Source: Flammulina velutipes (lineage: Eukaryota; Basidiomycota; Agaricomycetes; Agaricales; Physalacriaceae). Taken from it: a stretch of DNA of 64,000 nt. Of this stretch, positions 11,892 through 23,602 are shown in pieces; position 1 is the stretch's first letter; every line of letters starts with the position of its first letter. A model generated the notes under the pieces. It worked only from the letters and a program-made list of their open reading frames with translations. It ran no database searches and was not told where the DNA came from. The stretch spans positions 1 to 64,000 of the forward strand of contig CM022373.1 of assembly GCA_011800155.1 (NCBI GenBank). Reading direction: 5' to 3'. Both the position numbers and the translations under genes were made by a program.

Positions 11892-12175
11892 CCTAGCATA
11901 AATAGTAAGCTATCTGAAGCAAAAGCCAGAAAGGAACGAACTTGAGGGAGATAGTCGACGAGGTCTGATATCTACGAGACAGAGATTCGAAGGATACGAG
12001 GTCCCTATCGAGAGTAGTAGCGTATATAAGGAATACCTTCGCTCATGAGCTATTCGAGCTGGTCTTTGAATTTCGACAAAGGGGAAAGGAACGACGGTCG
12101 TACTACATAGGGCCATTACCGGAAAGTGGGACCATCAATTGGGAGGAATGACTTTGTGTTGCTGCTAACGAGCTA

Positions 12176-12244
12176 CAGAGGTTCCGGAAATTCTTGCCAC
12201 GCCGTAAAATATCAAGTTCCGTAAATAGTAATTGTGATCAATTC
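12176..12244 (+). repeat. Left terminal inverted repeat, 69 bp
   Basis: Begins CAGAGGTTCCGGAAATTC directly after a TA dinucleotide and matches the reverse complement of 15607-15675 over all 69 bases as I read it. Identity ends just inside, where the two arms differ by one extra C. Confidence 0.95.
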
Positions 12245-12317
12245 GAAAAACTGCAAAGAAATCCAAAGCCGTGTCTTCGCATCCTCCCGTGGTGTCTCTT
12301 CACTGTCAGTCCTTGCT

Positions 12318-14412
12318 ATGGTCAATACTCGTCAAAGGAAGAAGAAGAAGGCATCCCTGGAACAAGTGGGAGATACAGAAGCTCTTGAAGACCTCAACAA
12401 TGGGTTTTCAAACCTTGGCTCTGATTTTGACATTCCCAGTGCGTTAACAGAAAGATCCAACTTCTATATGCTCAGACTCAATTAGATGAACATGCTAAAC
12501 TGACTATCCGTCTTCCACCGGGGCCACGTCGGTCCAAAAGAACAGCTGCAACCAAGTCTGACTCTCCGGACTCTCCCGATGAAGACGATGCTGCAGATTC
12601 AAGCAACGATGCAGATGCCAATGATGACGATAGTGATGCTGGTTCTGGTGACAAAGGCATGGGCTCTGGGGGTGAGGATGAAGGCTCCGGCAGCGAGGAT
12701 GAAGGCTCCGGCGACAAAGATGATTCCAACGATGATTCTCCAACCCATGGTGGCATACAGGACTTCGAGCCAGAGCCAATGTCTCCTAATAGCTTTCAGG
12801 CGATGCAGTACACGGAAACGACACCGGAGCACTCACCGAAGCCTACAACAGTGATTTCACCCATGAAGCCTAGTCAGAAGCGCAACAGCCGCTTCAGGTC
12901 TCCTTCCATCGAGTCAGATGTGGCATCCACCAGACGTGCTTCACGGAAGAAGATCAGGCCAATCCTCTTCTCGTCATCGCCTGCTCCAGATAACCTGTTC
13001 GACGACAGCAGTGATCCCCCGTCCCCGACAAAGGCAGTCCTGTCCGTCAAAGCGAAAAGACACGGGAAAAGCAAGAAAAGTAACAAAAAGAAGAAACACA
13101 CCAGTACGAGCGACCTACTTTCCGACAGTGAGTCAGAGCCAGATCCGACTCCGTTTAAAGCCAAACCTGCACGGCGCAAGCCCGGGCGTCCTCCCAAAGT
13201 CGACGTCGAGATTGCTGCTTCAGCAGTTTCGATCTACGTGCAGTATCAGTGGCATGAGGAGGTACCGGGAAAGACGAAGAAGGCCGCACCAAAAATCGAG
13301 TTCAAAAAGGGCAAGCTTATGGGCCCTCGATGGATGACAGAGTCCTCACCTGAAACCTTTGCTGGACTGCTCTCTCTTGTGACAGAGATCACCAAGCAGC
13401 CCTCGCATTGGCACGACATCGCCTCGTTCACATGGCAGCTTGGAAAGAATGAACGCGTCGGCAATAACTCCTTTCCACTGCAGAATGATGGTGGCCTGGC
13501 CTCGTTGAAGACACGAATCCAAGGAATGAGCGCCAATGACCGAGCTGCGTCGTTCATCGTGATTGCAATGGTGGTGCCGAAGAAACCAAAGAAAGCTGTT
13601 GTACGTACATGTTTGTGTCATCTTTCCGAACTTGATCCTTGACCATCACTATTCACAACAGCGCCAGGATGAATCTGACGACGATAACAATGCTGGCGAA
13701 GAGCAGGAGGTGTCAGACAATCCAGAGAAGCAGCTCCAGTCTCTGCTTTCGCAAAAGGTGTGTAATTATATAGTCTCTTACAGTTCTATTGGATTGATAC
13801 GTCGACAGCTCACCGTCGACAAGAAACTCAAGCCTATTATGGACGAGTTGGTGAGGCAGTACACGGGAAAGTGTCTCCTTCATCCTGATATTGCCTGCTG
13901 TCATTACCTTCCCAATGGCACGCATTACAAGCTGGATCCTATCTGTCTCCAGATTTGGGGGATGTCCATTGTGCGTTATCAATTCTAGCGACTGTACTAT
14001 TGACTGATACATTCTGTGAGAGTAGATCCGCGACGGCAACAACTACAATACACCCCCAATGGTGAACGGTGCTTTCAAGAAGCAGCACGACAATCAGAAG
14101 AAAACTGGACCTCCGCCAGGTGCAACACCAACAACACCGGGCCCACCAGGACCGTCATCTTTCGGTACACCTGGATATTATCCTTCTCAGTACTATCCAC
14201 CTTCAGGCTTTCCTTCACCATTCATGAATCACCATCCGATGATGTATCCTGGCGCAAACTATAGTCCTATGGCCATGTATCATCCATTTCCCAGGCCAAT
14301 AGCTGGCCCTTCTCAAGCCCCACCTTCGTATGGAGCACCTGCTGGAGCACATCCCATGTCGCAGCATTATCCGTACCTCCATGGTCAAGGGCCTCACTTC
14401 CCCCCTACGTAG
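12318..14412 (+). CDS. Transposon-carried AT-hook accessory protein (about 5 exons)
   Basis: Starts MVNTRQRKKKK, about 75 bp inside the left inverted repeat, and ends 34 bp before the transposase stop on the other strand. Later exons are clear: to 13600, 13662-13757, 13809-13970 and 14026-14412, all in phase. The first intron is uncertain; 12404-12450 keeps the frame and gives 626 residues. The protein has a basic N-terminus, a long acidic Ser/Asp/Glu region, an AT-hook (RRKPGRPPKV, around nt 13170), a mixed globular region (near 13200-13600 and 13810-13970) and a Pro/Tyr/Gly-rich tail. AT-hooks bind the minor groove of AT-rich DNA, so it may help bind transposon ends or choose targets; that is inference. 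I recognise no catalytic motif. It could also be a captured host gene. Confidence 0.75.
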
Positions 14413-14446
14413 CTAGATACATAGAGACGGTATTCAGATAGCAATA

Positions 14447-15518
14447 CTATATATATCCACTATGCGCAAACCATCCTACTGCTTTGTGTGCATTTACCGC
14501 AGCGAGACATGCAGCGTAGAGATCGAGCTCAGGATCTCCGCTTTCCTCAAACTCTCGCCAATACCGTCTCAGGTACGCCTTTACTGCACTGAAGCTCTCC
14601 TCAATTGGATTGAAATCAGGAGAGTATGGTGGCAAATAGATAAGTAGAACACCTAAGCGCGAGATTAGACAGTGAGACGACGAGACAATGAGATCCAGAG
14701 AGGTCATACCTTTCTCCTCACATGCAGTACGTACAGCATGACTCTTGTGTATATTACAGTTGTCCATGACAAGTACACTCCGATTCTCCGGCCAGGCATT
14801 CATCAATGGCAGCTGAAAGGAAAGATCAGTACAACACAACCATAAGCTCGAATCGTAGGCCTACCACGTCATTCAGAATGAAATCAAAGTACTCCTCACC
14901 ATCCACAGATCCCTCTACAACTCGCAGGGCAATGTATCCATCTAGCGATAGTGCGGGTAAGATACTATATCGCTGACCACGGTCATATGTCACGATTTCC
15001 TCTGGGGTCTGGCCTTTTGGCGCTCGTCCATAGCGGCGGGCTATTGTACGGCCGTCTTTGCTGGATTCATCAACGAAGACATATTGGTCTGCTTGACAAC
15101 TCCGCAGCATGTAGTCCATCCACCTAACACGGAGCCCTTCGTCACGCTGTGCGGCAATTTTGCGCTGGACTTTACGGTGGTAGCCAATATCCTGGAGGTT
15201 CTTGGCTAGTGCAGATGTTGATATGGTTTGACTGTGCATCACCGTAAGATAGTCGGTGATTTCTGCCAAGTACATACTAGGAGCCTCCCCGAGGAGGAAG
15301 GCCAACTCCTCCAAAATTGGCGCACTTAGCAAGCGTGGTCGACCAGCGAGACCTGGAAAGCGGGCAAGTGTCTTGTGTTGCTCCAGCTTGTCCTGCCAGC
15401 GCAAAATGCTCCGCTTCGAGACATCAAAGTCACGAACGACATCGTCAATGTCTTTGCCGTTGTCGAGGGCTCGTAAAGCCAGAAATTTGATTTCGGTGGT
15501 GTGTTTCTTGAAAACCAT
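14447..15518 (-). CDS. DD34E transposase (Tc1/mariner, IS630 type; DDE_3 superfamily)
   Basis: Exons 15518-14865, 14812-14710 and 14652-14447 give 320 residues. Residues 1-60 form a homeodomain-like helix-turn-helix (VSKRSILRWQ), followed by a second HTH region near 60-130. The catalytic triad is complete: D150 in YVFVDESS, D235 in VLVMDNCNIHKS, and E270 in SPDFNPIEESF, with 34 residues between the second Asp and the Glu. That spacing is only obtained after removal of the 57 bp third-exon intron (14653-14709), which has no stop and is a multiple of three. The start at 15518 leaves the usual MVFKKHT-like beginning. It cuts and inserts the element at TA. It appears intact. Confidence 0.92.
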
Positions 15519-15606
15519 GGATATGTAGTAGTGTTCGTCACCGCAGGAACACAACTGGAGGTCGTGGTCGGTCGCAAAGGAATTACTAGGTTTTCATGAT
15601 TTTTCG

Positions 15607-15675
15607 GAATTGATCACAATTACTATTTACGGAACTTGATATTTTACGGCGTGGCAAGAATTTCCGGAACCTCTG
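15607..15675 (-). repeat. Right terminal inverted repeat, 69 bp
   Basis: Reverse complement of the left repeat with no mismatch seen over 69 bases; followed directly by the TA duplication at 15676-15677. Confidence 0.95.
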
Positions 15676-15938
15676 TAAACATCGATGAACCATGTTTTGG
15701 TAAGTTTCCTATATCTGGGTTGCGGACAATTATCTTTTCTTTGGACATCCGCATGAACCATGCACATTCAACCTTTCATCAACTAGAAAGTCAGTTTATC
15801 GTGAACTGTTTTCAATGGGCCTGAATACTCAAAGGAACGAAGGCCGGCGCCACCCCATATCGCGGCGGAGCGCGCTCCGCCATCATTGGAATGAGACATG
15901 TGGCCGCGATTTTGTTTCTTTCAACCGCGACAACGACC

Positions 15939-16999
15939 ATGACAGACGGACGACCTCCACCTGGGCCAACCGACGGCGATGCGCGACCTTCGAAACGCAT
16001 TCGAAGCGAAGAAGTCGTCGCTGACACGACGTACCTTCTACAGGACAAGGACTTCTGGTTCCCCGACGGCAGCATCACCCTCATAAGCGTCGAAGGAACT
16101 GGGTTTCGCGTACATCTGAGCGTGTTGGCACGGAACTGCGAGTTCTTTTCTGATATGCTCCGCCTCGCGAAACCTGCCAGCGAGGACGTGCAGAAACTAC
16201 GTCTTATGGACTCGGCGCACGATATTAAATGCTTCATACATTATTTTTATGACATAGGGTGCGTCTGCTGCTGGCTCCCGCTGTACCAACTTACGACTGA
16301 TGCATGCCTAGGTACTTTTACCCTGGTAAACCAACTACATGTCGATGCTTAGCTTCCCTCTTCCGTATGGCCACAAAATATATCTGCTATGGCCTGCGAA
16401 CCAGCATCCTCTTCCACATTTCGTGCATCTACCCCTCCGATTATAAAGTACTGCCCTCTGCAAAATACATATCCGAAGGCGACGAAATCTACCATCCCCA
16501 ATTAACCATCAACATGCTGCGCGAAAACAATGCGCCAGAACTGTTGCCACTGGTCTTCTATCGAGCTTGCTGTGCGCAGTCGCCAAATCATGCGTCGTTC
16601 TTGACCTCTAAACTATCGGCAGAGGACGAACACAGACTAAACATCGGGCGATCGCATCTCGCACGCGCCGTCATCACCACCGCTTGGAGTCACCTTCACA
16701 GTTTCCAATTCGTTGGTTCCGAATTTTGCGATGATGATGTCTGCCTTGCCTCCCGACGCCAGATATTTCGAAAATACTTTAGCGGGGCATATTTTGCGCA
16801 CGCAGCTTTCACCCGTCCTATGCCTCACAAACTGTTCACGCCGCCTCAGAACGAGGATGCAGACCTCAAGGAAGGAGAGGTGTGCCTGGAATGTTGGCGA
16901 CTTTGGGCGGAGAAGGAGACTCCTGCTTATCAACAGGTTTGGGAATCGTTGCATGTCTATTTCGACCTCCCGCCGCCTGTGGTCGCAGGGCCGACGTAG
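15939..16999 (+). CDS. BTB/POZ domain protein (2 exons)
   Basis: Exons 15939-16258 and 16312-16999 (53 bp intron, GTGCGT donor, CCTAG acceptor) give 335 residues. After a disordered start (MTDGRPPPGPTDG) comes a BTB core: FWFPDGSITLISVEG, then FRVHLSVLARNCEFFSDML, the pattern that lines up the dimer interface. The remainder, with several Cys-rich stretches (SCIYPSDYK, CLECWRLWA), is typical of the expanded basidiomycete BTB family of unknown function. Such proteins dimerise and can serve as cullin-3 adaptors. The gene begins about 260 bp from the transposon end. An upstream in-frame ATG at 15891 exists but adds a hydrophobic stretch not usual for the family. Confidence 0.85.
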
Positions 17000-17906
17000 A
17001 AGAAGGAATTATGCTGGTATCCTTTCCCAAATGGTGAGTTCTGCGCCGAACCTTGTCGTCTCTTACTAACGAAAGCATTATGAAGAACCCTGAACCCACC
17101 ACAGGTTGCCCATATCCTGTAGCTGACCGTCCGTGCTTTCTTCTGGGATAGTTTTGTTGTTCTCTATGATACGGTATGTCTTCTTATCACCTTTCGTGAA
17201 TATTTTCGTTTACGCATATCACCGACACGTAGATCTCCGTAATGATTTTAATCCATACAACAGCTCTTGAGCGTCGATATCCGCACTGCATCACGATTCA
17301 ATAATTGGCGTGGTGGCGAGAGCACATTTATACCTGTTTCACGGAGCGAGCGATGTATTGATTTATCTTGTTAATTCTACATACCTTCAGCGTTTTGCGA
17401 GTTTCGAGGACACGTTATATCAGTGAGTTTGGTCAAACGCCCTACCTATTAGCAAATGTCGTTCGAATTCTGGCTCTATGAGGGACCTTTTTAATCCAAC
17501 CGATATGAGCAAAAGGCTGAACCCAGTGCGATTAACTGACATACGAACTTTCAGATAGGATTCTGACTGCTCTTATGTTGTGGTCAACTTCAGTGCTTCC
17601 TCAACTTCGCTCTGTAGTCCTAAAGACTTTCTCATCGCCTGACAAGGGATACCGATCTGAACGGTTCTGAACAATAGGAGCGAAAAATACCCTAATTATA
17701 CAAAACCAACCCATTCGCGAAGGTAGCAATGTCCTAATCAACGGTCAACCGTTGCGCCACATGTACCTGTTTTCATACTACGGTTGGTTCAAAGTGAACG
17801 TATTGTATTTTCCACACTAAAATCGTTACGCGATCATGTAATCGTTAATTGTTCGTCAGATAACACAGAGTCGAAGTAATGAACAGTCACCCGTGCGCAA
17901 GAAACA
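17000..17906. other. Intergenic, no gene seen
   Basis: Mixed sequence between the convergent BTB and F-box genes. No open frame with motif support and no RNA gene recognised. Confidence 0.6.
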
Positions 17907-19262
17907 TCAAGGCATTTCAATGTAGCGAATCTTGATCATGTCCCTATACACCTCCCATCTGCCCAAAAGCCCTGCGTTGTTCATGATAGCGTCTACCGGT
18001 AGCAGCTTCCCAGGGGCATAATCCGAGTCTTTCCACTTCCCAAACTTAGCCAGCCTCAGCTCGGTGATAGCGGTCAAAGCCATCGCTTCTTGACTAACAT
18101 CCGAACACGCTCTTTCCTCGAGCAAAGCGAGAAGATCCTCCTTACCCATTGAGATGTCATAAATATGGAAGGCCACCGTCCCCAGCTTCGGGAGGACGCC
18201 ACGTCCTATGGCTCTCATTACGGCTGGTGTGGCAGTGCCAGGACCGAGAATAGCGGTTTCGACGGAGGGCATTCGGGATAGGAAAGCGATGGTCGCGTCG
18301 CTCGATGCGTCTGTGCGGCAATACAAAGACAAGGTCTTCAGATTCTCCATCCCGTCAAATTGTAGTCGGCAACGTTGTGGGAGCTTTGTGAGACGGAGAT
18401 CGAGTGTGTGTAAGGCTGAAGCGTGTATGCGACTGAAGAGCTGGAGGACGAGGTCTGTGGAAAGATCGTGCATGGTGATTGTGTGCAGGAAGGGCAGGAC
18501 GAAAGAAGATAGATGATATAGTTCCGAGATGTCGATAGCTTGAGTCGGGTAGTCGCGTACGGGTCCAATGTGAAGTTTTTCCAAATTCTGCATGTAAGGA
18601 AGATGGATCAGACCCGAGATGGGAGTCGCAAAGCTCCGAATGCCAGACCAGGGAAGTTCGATACTGCGCACTCCGCCCTTTTGGGAGTCAATCACCAGCT
18701 CCGTAAGTTTGGGAACGTTAGGGAAAAGTATTCGCTGCTCCTTGAATAGAAACATTTTGAGGCTCTGGAGACGCTCCAACGTGCATGCGGAAAAGATTTC
18801 GATGAAGTCGGGGAATCCAGATATGAATAGATGGCCCCATCTTGATGTAGTACGGAGGAGAAGAGGAGCGACACAGACAAGGAACGATTTTCTCTCCTCT
18901 TCGACAACCCGAATATCTCGAACGTCGCTTATCTCGATACGCAGATCTGCGTTGCATGATCGCTGGAGGGATAGCTCCAGTAAGAAGGCGGCCTTGTCGT
19001 TGAATACGGCGGAAGCGACACGGGCGGGAACGAATTTCTCCATATCGAGTTGAACGGTAGACCACAAGACAGGCGAGGCGAGGACGAGTGCGCGCCAACG
19101 CTGACAGACGTGTGATAGGATCCATGGAAAATCGTCTGTGTGGAGGGAGTCGCCCACAGTAGAATGGCGATCGTAGCGACGCGCTAGTGGTTCGCAAGTC
19201 TTGAAGATGTAAGACAGAATATCGTCGGGAAGGGAGCAGATTTCGTAGCTGGTATCCTCCAT
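17907..19262 (-). CDS. F-box domain protein with leucine-rich scaffold
   Basis: 451 residues without introns. Starts MEDTSYEICSLPDDILSYIF; the F-box follows (SLPDDILSYIFKTC, then LSHVCQRWRALVLASPVLW). The C-terminal 350 residues have the irregular LxxLxLxx pattern of F-box/LRR proteins. It belongs to a different subfamily from the two paralogs at 10323 and 20861, since only the F-box core is alike. The open frame extends upstream to 19475, but the added part is Arg/Ser/Thr-rich and the F-box is normally near the N-terminus, so 19262 is preferred. The expected role is substrate recognition for an SCF ubiquitin ligase. Confidence 0.83.
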   Translation of the reverse strand: MEDTSYEICSLPDDILSYIFKTCEPLARRYDRHSTVGDSLHTDDFPWILSHVCQRWRALVLASPVLWSTVQLDMEKFVPARVASAVFNDKAAFLLELSLQRSCNADLRIEISDVRDIRVVEEERKSFLVCVAPLLLRTTSRWGHLFISGFPDFIEIFSACTLERLQSLKMFLFKEQRILFPNVPKLTELVIDSQKGGVRSIELPWSGIRSFATPISGLIHLPYMQNLEKLHIGPVRDYPTQAIDISELYHLSSFVLPFLHTITMHDLSTDLVLQLFSRIHASALHTLDLRLTKLPQRCRLQFDGMENLKTLSLYCRTDASSDATIAFLSRMPSVETAILGPGTATPAVMRAIGRGVLPKLGTVAFHIYDISMGKEDLLALLEERACSDVSQEAMALTAITELRLAKFGKWKDSDYAPGKLLPVDAIMNNAGLLGRWEVYRDMIKIRYIEMP

Positions 19263-20860
19263 TAGATGCCAAGTCAGAGTGGTACTGGAATGGAATGTCA
19301 GAGTAATACGATGTAGGCGAGTAAGTTGCTTACAGCGTCGGATGTTAAGTTTTCTTGAGAGTCTCAGGTCAAGGCAAGAGGCAAAGCCTGGCGAAGGATC
19401 GGTCTTGAACTCTCGATCGTCGACGCGTTGTTGGTCAGTGTTTGGCTTCCCGCTCTTTCTGCTTCCTACCACCACGACAACTCGAACGAAGCTGGCTATC
19501 AGATCTCAGAGGTCACTCAGGACGACGTTATTACTCTTGATGCACTTTCCCCTTGATTCTGCAACTCGAGCTCAAGTGTGCAGTACGCCCAGGACGTCGT
19601 ACCATTGGACGATTGGAAAGAGGACGACGACGACGTACGTGGTTTGAACCCTCTTCCAACGCCCGTATTCTGACGTCTCTGAAGCATAGATGCTAATCCG
19701 GGAGATGTGATTGAGCGCGAAGGAAACGGTCGTGCCCCCTGCCCGCTATTCGTTGCAAGTTTACAAACGACGATGACAATGAGCAAGAGTTCGTCGCACT
19801 ATTTCTCTTTTTTTCCCCTGCTCATGCCTGCATGTAGTCGCTTGATTATTTCAGTCTGTCTCCCGAGCCACAGTCGACAGTCATCGTTCAACGGTCAACG
19901 TTCCATTTCTGTTGGCTTCTTCTCATAAATTCCTCCTCTGGGACGACCTGTCGTCCTATACATGTTTCCTATCCTGCCACGGTCATCCCGACGATTTACC
20001 CTTTATGGACGCCGTCGAGAACGAAGACATCGAGATGTTTTGCCTGCAGGGAACAGTCTACCAGCCGGCGAGCATGAAAATTAGACGGATTGGATGCGCC
20101 TAGGCCTCCAGCTGGCGACACTATCTCTTTTGACGGCGTACTTGGACTAAGCGGCATCGAGGATCCGGTGGCGGGGTCGTTACCGTTCATCTGGCTTTGG
20201 CCTACCCTCCCGAGGCCACAATCTTTGCGTTGACCTCATCTCTCCTCGGAATCCTTTTCCCAGCGACTTTATCGTCGTGGATCCCATGTACCTCGGGATC
20301 TCGTAGAATTAACGATAAGCGAGGCGACTTTGAGCGACTATCGAGCCCTCGAGGGGGAAATGGATGGTTTGATAAGATTCGTCGAATCGAGGGAAGCCTT
20401 CATTCGTCACTCAGTATGACATCGAGCACTTGCAGGCGAGGGGAGGATGTCGACGACGATGGTGATACGTCCCGCTCGTCGTCTGGTGCTGAGGAATAGG
20501 TGTCCGAGAGGATGTTGACTCGGAAACGTGGCTTGTGGACCTCGAGGACCTTCGCTGAAAAGGTGAGTAAGACTGCATCCTTTTATTCACATGCTCATGT
20601 CTTTGTCAGATTTCTAGCTAGGATGGAGCCTACGCGATGAATGAAAAGATGCAGGGCGTGGACTAGACCCGCTCCACCAACTAGTAGTATGGACATGGCA
20701 GTGTTAGCTTGACGCCGCTGCTGCACTTTCGGGTGAGCAGTGCCCGCAGAGTTGTAGAAATAATTATGTCATACATAGGAAAAACAAGGTCTTTTGATAA
20801 ATATCGTACTCGGAGTGCTTGATCATGCCAGTATCTACTATCTAACGGTGGTAATTATAA
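19263..20860. other. Intergenic region with possible decayed coding sequence
   Basis: Several short plus-strand stretches (near 19560-19650, 20000-20200 and 20280-20500) read as plausible acidic protein segments, for example DDWKEDDDDV, but they lie in different frames and I could not join them by splice signals. This may be a broken gene. No RNA gene seen. Confidence 0.35.
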
Positions 20861-22399
20861 CTAAGTCTCTCCAGCCAACTTTGCGATTAGAGCCTGAACT
20901 TCCGCAAGTCTCGCGTCATCAAACCGCCTCGCTATGTACTCGTTAAGTGAGACACGCAGCGGCTTCTCGCTATAGATGAAGTGAACTCTCGTGTTCAGGA
21001 AATCATATACCTCATCTGCTTCTAGATATCCCGCCAAGGTCAGTGTTTCCAGTGTAGGTAGGTATGCCAGATACCGAGCTGGCTGCATCCTAGCGGCGCC
21101 ATGCAGCGCACCCATAAGACCTTCTCCGTAGCTCGGTTCTGCGGGATAGTTGATCAACGAGAGCAGATGATTGTCCATATCCACACAAAACAGTCTGAGT
21201 TGTTTGAGCGAAGTGAGCATTCCTAGGAAACGCATCATGTATGGTAGAGTTTCGGGGGCGACCATTTTATCAAACAAAAATCGGTAGAACTCGGGTATCT
21301 CCAGGTCGTCTTCGAAAACAACACGTTTAAGCGTGAGTGATTCGAGTTGGTGAAGAGGGAGATATTGCATCAGCACCATGAGCACGGGGAGCGTCGGGCT
21401 GTCCGGGGGACTGTATGGAGCGGAGAGTTCAAAGTTCTTCAAGGACGGTGTACGGATGCACGGGAGGAATTTGGTGACTTCATCTGGATTGTCGTAATCC
21501 AAGGACAATTTTGTCAGGGCGGGAAAGATGACGGGTTCGGAGATAGGATAAGGTCTTGCTCTCAAGTGGGAAAGTTCGAGTTCTTCGAGTGTCGGGGCAC
21601 AGAATGACAGCATCTCCAGAAGGGCGGGGTGTCTTTCCCACGCCATTGGAGGCGTCTTTCCCAGAGATAGTTTCCTGAGACCCTTCGGTGTCGGAAGTCC
21701 CCTCCAATTGAACAGTGCGCCGTATATATGGATATTTTGGATGTTCGGGTATTGTTCCCGACCCCATGCGTTCACCCTCGTCAAGTCACCGAAGAGCTCA
21801 TTAGGAATTTGAAGAATGGGTCCGGGGTCGAATTGAGAGACGTAATAACGGTCTTCCTCGTCATCAATGTGCAAAAACTCCTGAATAGTTTGGTCGAAAG
21901 TATGCAGGAGGGGCATGGGCAGCTGACGCAGAAGACTGAGAGCGCAGACCTGCATCGCCCAGTCGTTGCCGGAGATTGTGATGCTTGCGATGCGGTGGGC
22001 CTGGTCCTTCAAGATCTTCGCGAGCATGCGAGCGTGCTGCGAGGTGAAGTATATACTCCCTCGAGTACGATCGGGGACCGTAATAGTGAGGTCGATGGGA
22101 CGATTGCCCCCGCATTTCAATGCGAAGCAGGTCCGGCTGAAGATGTGCTTGATGACAGAAACAACGCTCCCAACAAGATGATCACTGGGCAGAAGATAAG
22201 GGATGACGGAACGACGGTCGATAACGATGGATTTCCAGAGGAGGGGGTCATTTAAGATCATTGACCTACAGCGGCGGCAAACCGCAGCGAGAATAAACCT
22301 CTCGTCGCCATGGGTCTTCCCGGAGACGGCAGGCTCGAGAACGCAATATTCGAAAATCTTGATTTGAAGCTCGTTTGCGAGATCCATGATAGTAAGCAT
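20861..22399 (-). CDS. F-box-like domain protein, paralog of 10323-11891
   Basis: Single-exon 512-residue protein. The F-box-like segment is at residues 5-55 (LANELQIKIFEYC, then VCRRCRSM and NDPLLWKSIVIDRRSVIP). Shared blocks with the gene at 10323 run through the whole length, including GNDWAMQ, LLHTFDQ, NAWGREQYP, FPALTKLSLDYDNP and YLPTLETL, and the two genes have the same orientation. They therefore arose by duplication, with the transposon, BTB gene and another F-box gene now between them. Methionine 5 (MDLANEL) is an alternative start. Relics of the same family occur near 28.8, 31.3 and 49.2 kb. Confidence 0.85.
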   Translation of the reverse strand: MLTIMDLANELQIKIFEYCVLEPAVSGKTHGDERFILAAVCRRCRSMILNDPLLWKSIVIDRRSVIPYLLPSDHLVGSVVSVIKHIFSRTCFALKCGGNRPIDLTITVPDRTRGSIYFTSQHARMLAKILKDQAHRIASITISGNDWAMQVCALSLLRQLPMPLLHTFDQTIQEFLHIDDEEDRYYVSQFDPGPILQIPNELFGDLTRVNAWGREQYPNIQNIHIYGALFNWRGLPTPKGLRKLSLGKTPPMAWERHPALLEMLSFCAPTLEELELSHLRARPYPISEPVIFPALTKLSLDYDNPDEVTKFLPCIRTPSLKNFELSAPYSPPDSPTLPVLMVLMQYLPLHQLESLTLKRVVFEDDLEIPEFYRFLFDKMVAPETLPYMMRFLGMLTSLKQLRLFCVDMDNHLLSLINYPAEPSYGEGLMGALHGAARMQPARYLAYLPTLETLTLAGYLEADEVYDFLNTRVHFIYSEKPLRVSLNEYIARRFDDARLAEVQALIAKLAGET

Positions 22400-23602
22400 G
22401 CTGATAGACGAAGGGTAAGACTCGTGAAATGGAATGCGTAGATGACGGACTAACGTGTCGATGAAGTCTGTTTAGCGTTAATTGTGTTGAAGAAAGTGCG
22501 GAAGAGGGAGATGTTTGGGCTGAGAGAAAGGTAATGAGCTCTCATATAAGAACTCATTTTGCCCCGCGCGCGCGCTCGTGCACAATGTGTTCCCATTGTC
22601 CTTTAAGTTTTAATGACCAACTTGAACAAAGGGGATTCCACATTAGATCAGGTCGATCAGTGACAATGGTCTTTGCCAATGTCGATGCGTATTTTTCCCA
22701 GGGTAGAGGATTCTTCCACGCTGGGCCGTGAAACTTTCCAGCGTTCATTACCCGTTTGGGATGCTTACGTCACCTTCTCCTCCGTTGCACCACCATCGTC
22801 GACCACGTTCCACCCTTTGTTCCCGGAAATTCTGGCATGGCTAACGTTTGGTTCACAATAATGGAAAAAGGCAAGCGGCCACGGACGCCAATCGGCCTTA
22901 GATTGGACAATGGAATAGCCGTCTGCGCTACAATGCTACGAGGCGACTTACCAAGGGACGAACTGGCAACCGTGAAATGACGAAGGAGGAGCTATGTGTA
23001 CAGGTGCGTACTTACCTTGCCTTTTCCGCATCTTTGCCCAATACCATTTTAGTTACGCGACTTTTTAAAAGTGAGGCCTTTTCCGCGAGCTTTCTGGATG
23101 CCGTTTACCAGGACGCCGACTCATTCTCCAAAAAATCTTCTAGTCTTGCCGCCATTTCCTCCCATCGAGTCTACGAACGGTCTGGCGCCTTAGGATAATC
23201 AGGACGTCTGTTCAAAGTCATGCGTGCCCCCGTACTTTCCTTGTCCCATTCAGATCTGCGAGGACGGCGCGAGCATGGTGAGGGCGGAATGTGTTTGCTT
23301 CGCGTGGGATAACCAAGAAAAACTGCTAGCTTGTCAGTCATGGAGGACAGCCTCCCCTGCATCCAGTATTCAATCATCACACCGCACTAGGTGACGGCGA
23401 GCAATCCTTGAGGGAGTTGCTCCCTGGGAACCTGGGCGAACCTTCTATGCCATATGATACAGGCGCCTATCGTATGGGCATTGTTGAGCGTAGTGGTCGC
23501 TGCGTCTCATGCGGCATGTGCATTTTCTGATACTAGTCTGGAGGTATCCGTACGTTCAAACAGTCAATTGTACACAAAACTTCTAGCGATATTCTTCTAA
23601 TT
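22400..23602. other. Intergenic, no gene seen
   Basis: Contains a (CG)n-like GCGCGCGCGC tract near 22565. Short open frames on both strands show no motifs. No RNA gene recognised. Confidence 0.55.

Larger units (their letters stand above)
12176..15675. mobile_element. Complete Tc1/mariner (IS630)-type DNA transposon with accessory gene
   Basis: An exactly 3,500 bp element flanked by TA on each side (12174-12175 and 15676-15677), the target duplication of the IS630-Tc1-mariner superfamily. Its ends are 69 bp inverted repeats that I read as identical. It holds two genes facing each other: a spliced DD34E transposase on the minus strand and a large acidic AT-hook protein on the plus strand, with stops only about 35 bp apart. 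Identical ends and an intact transposase point to recent movement. It sits between an F-box gene and a BTB gene. Confidence 0.93.
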
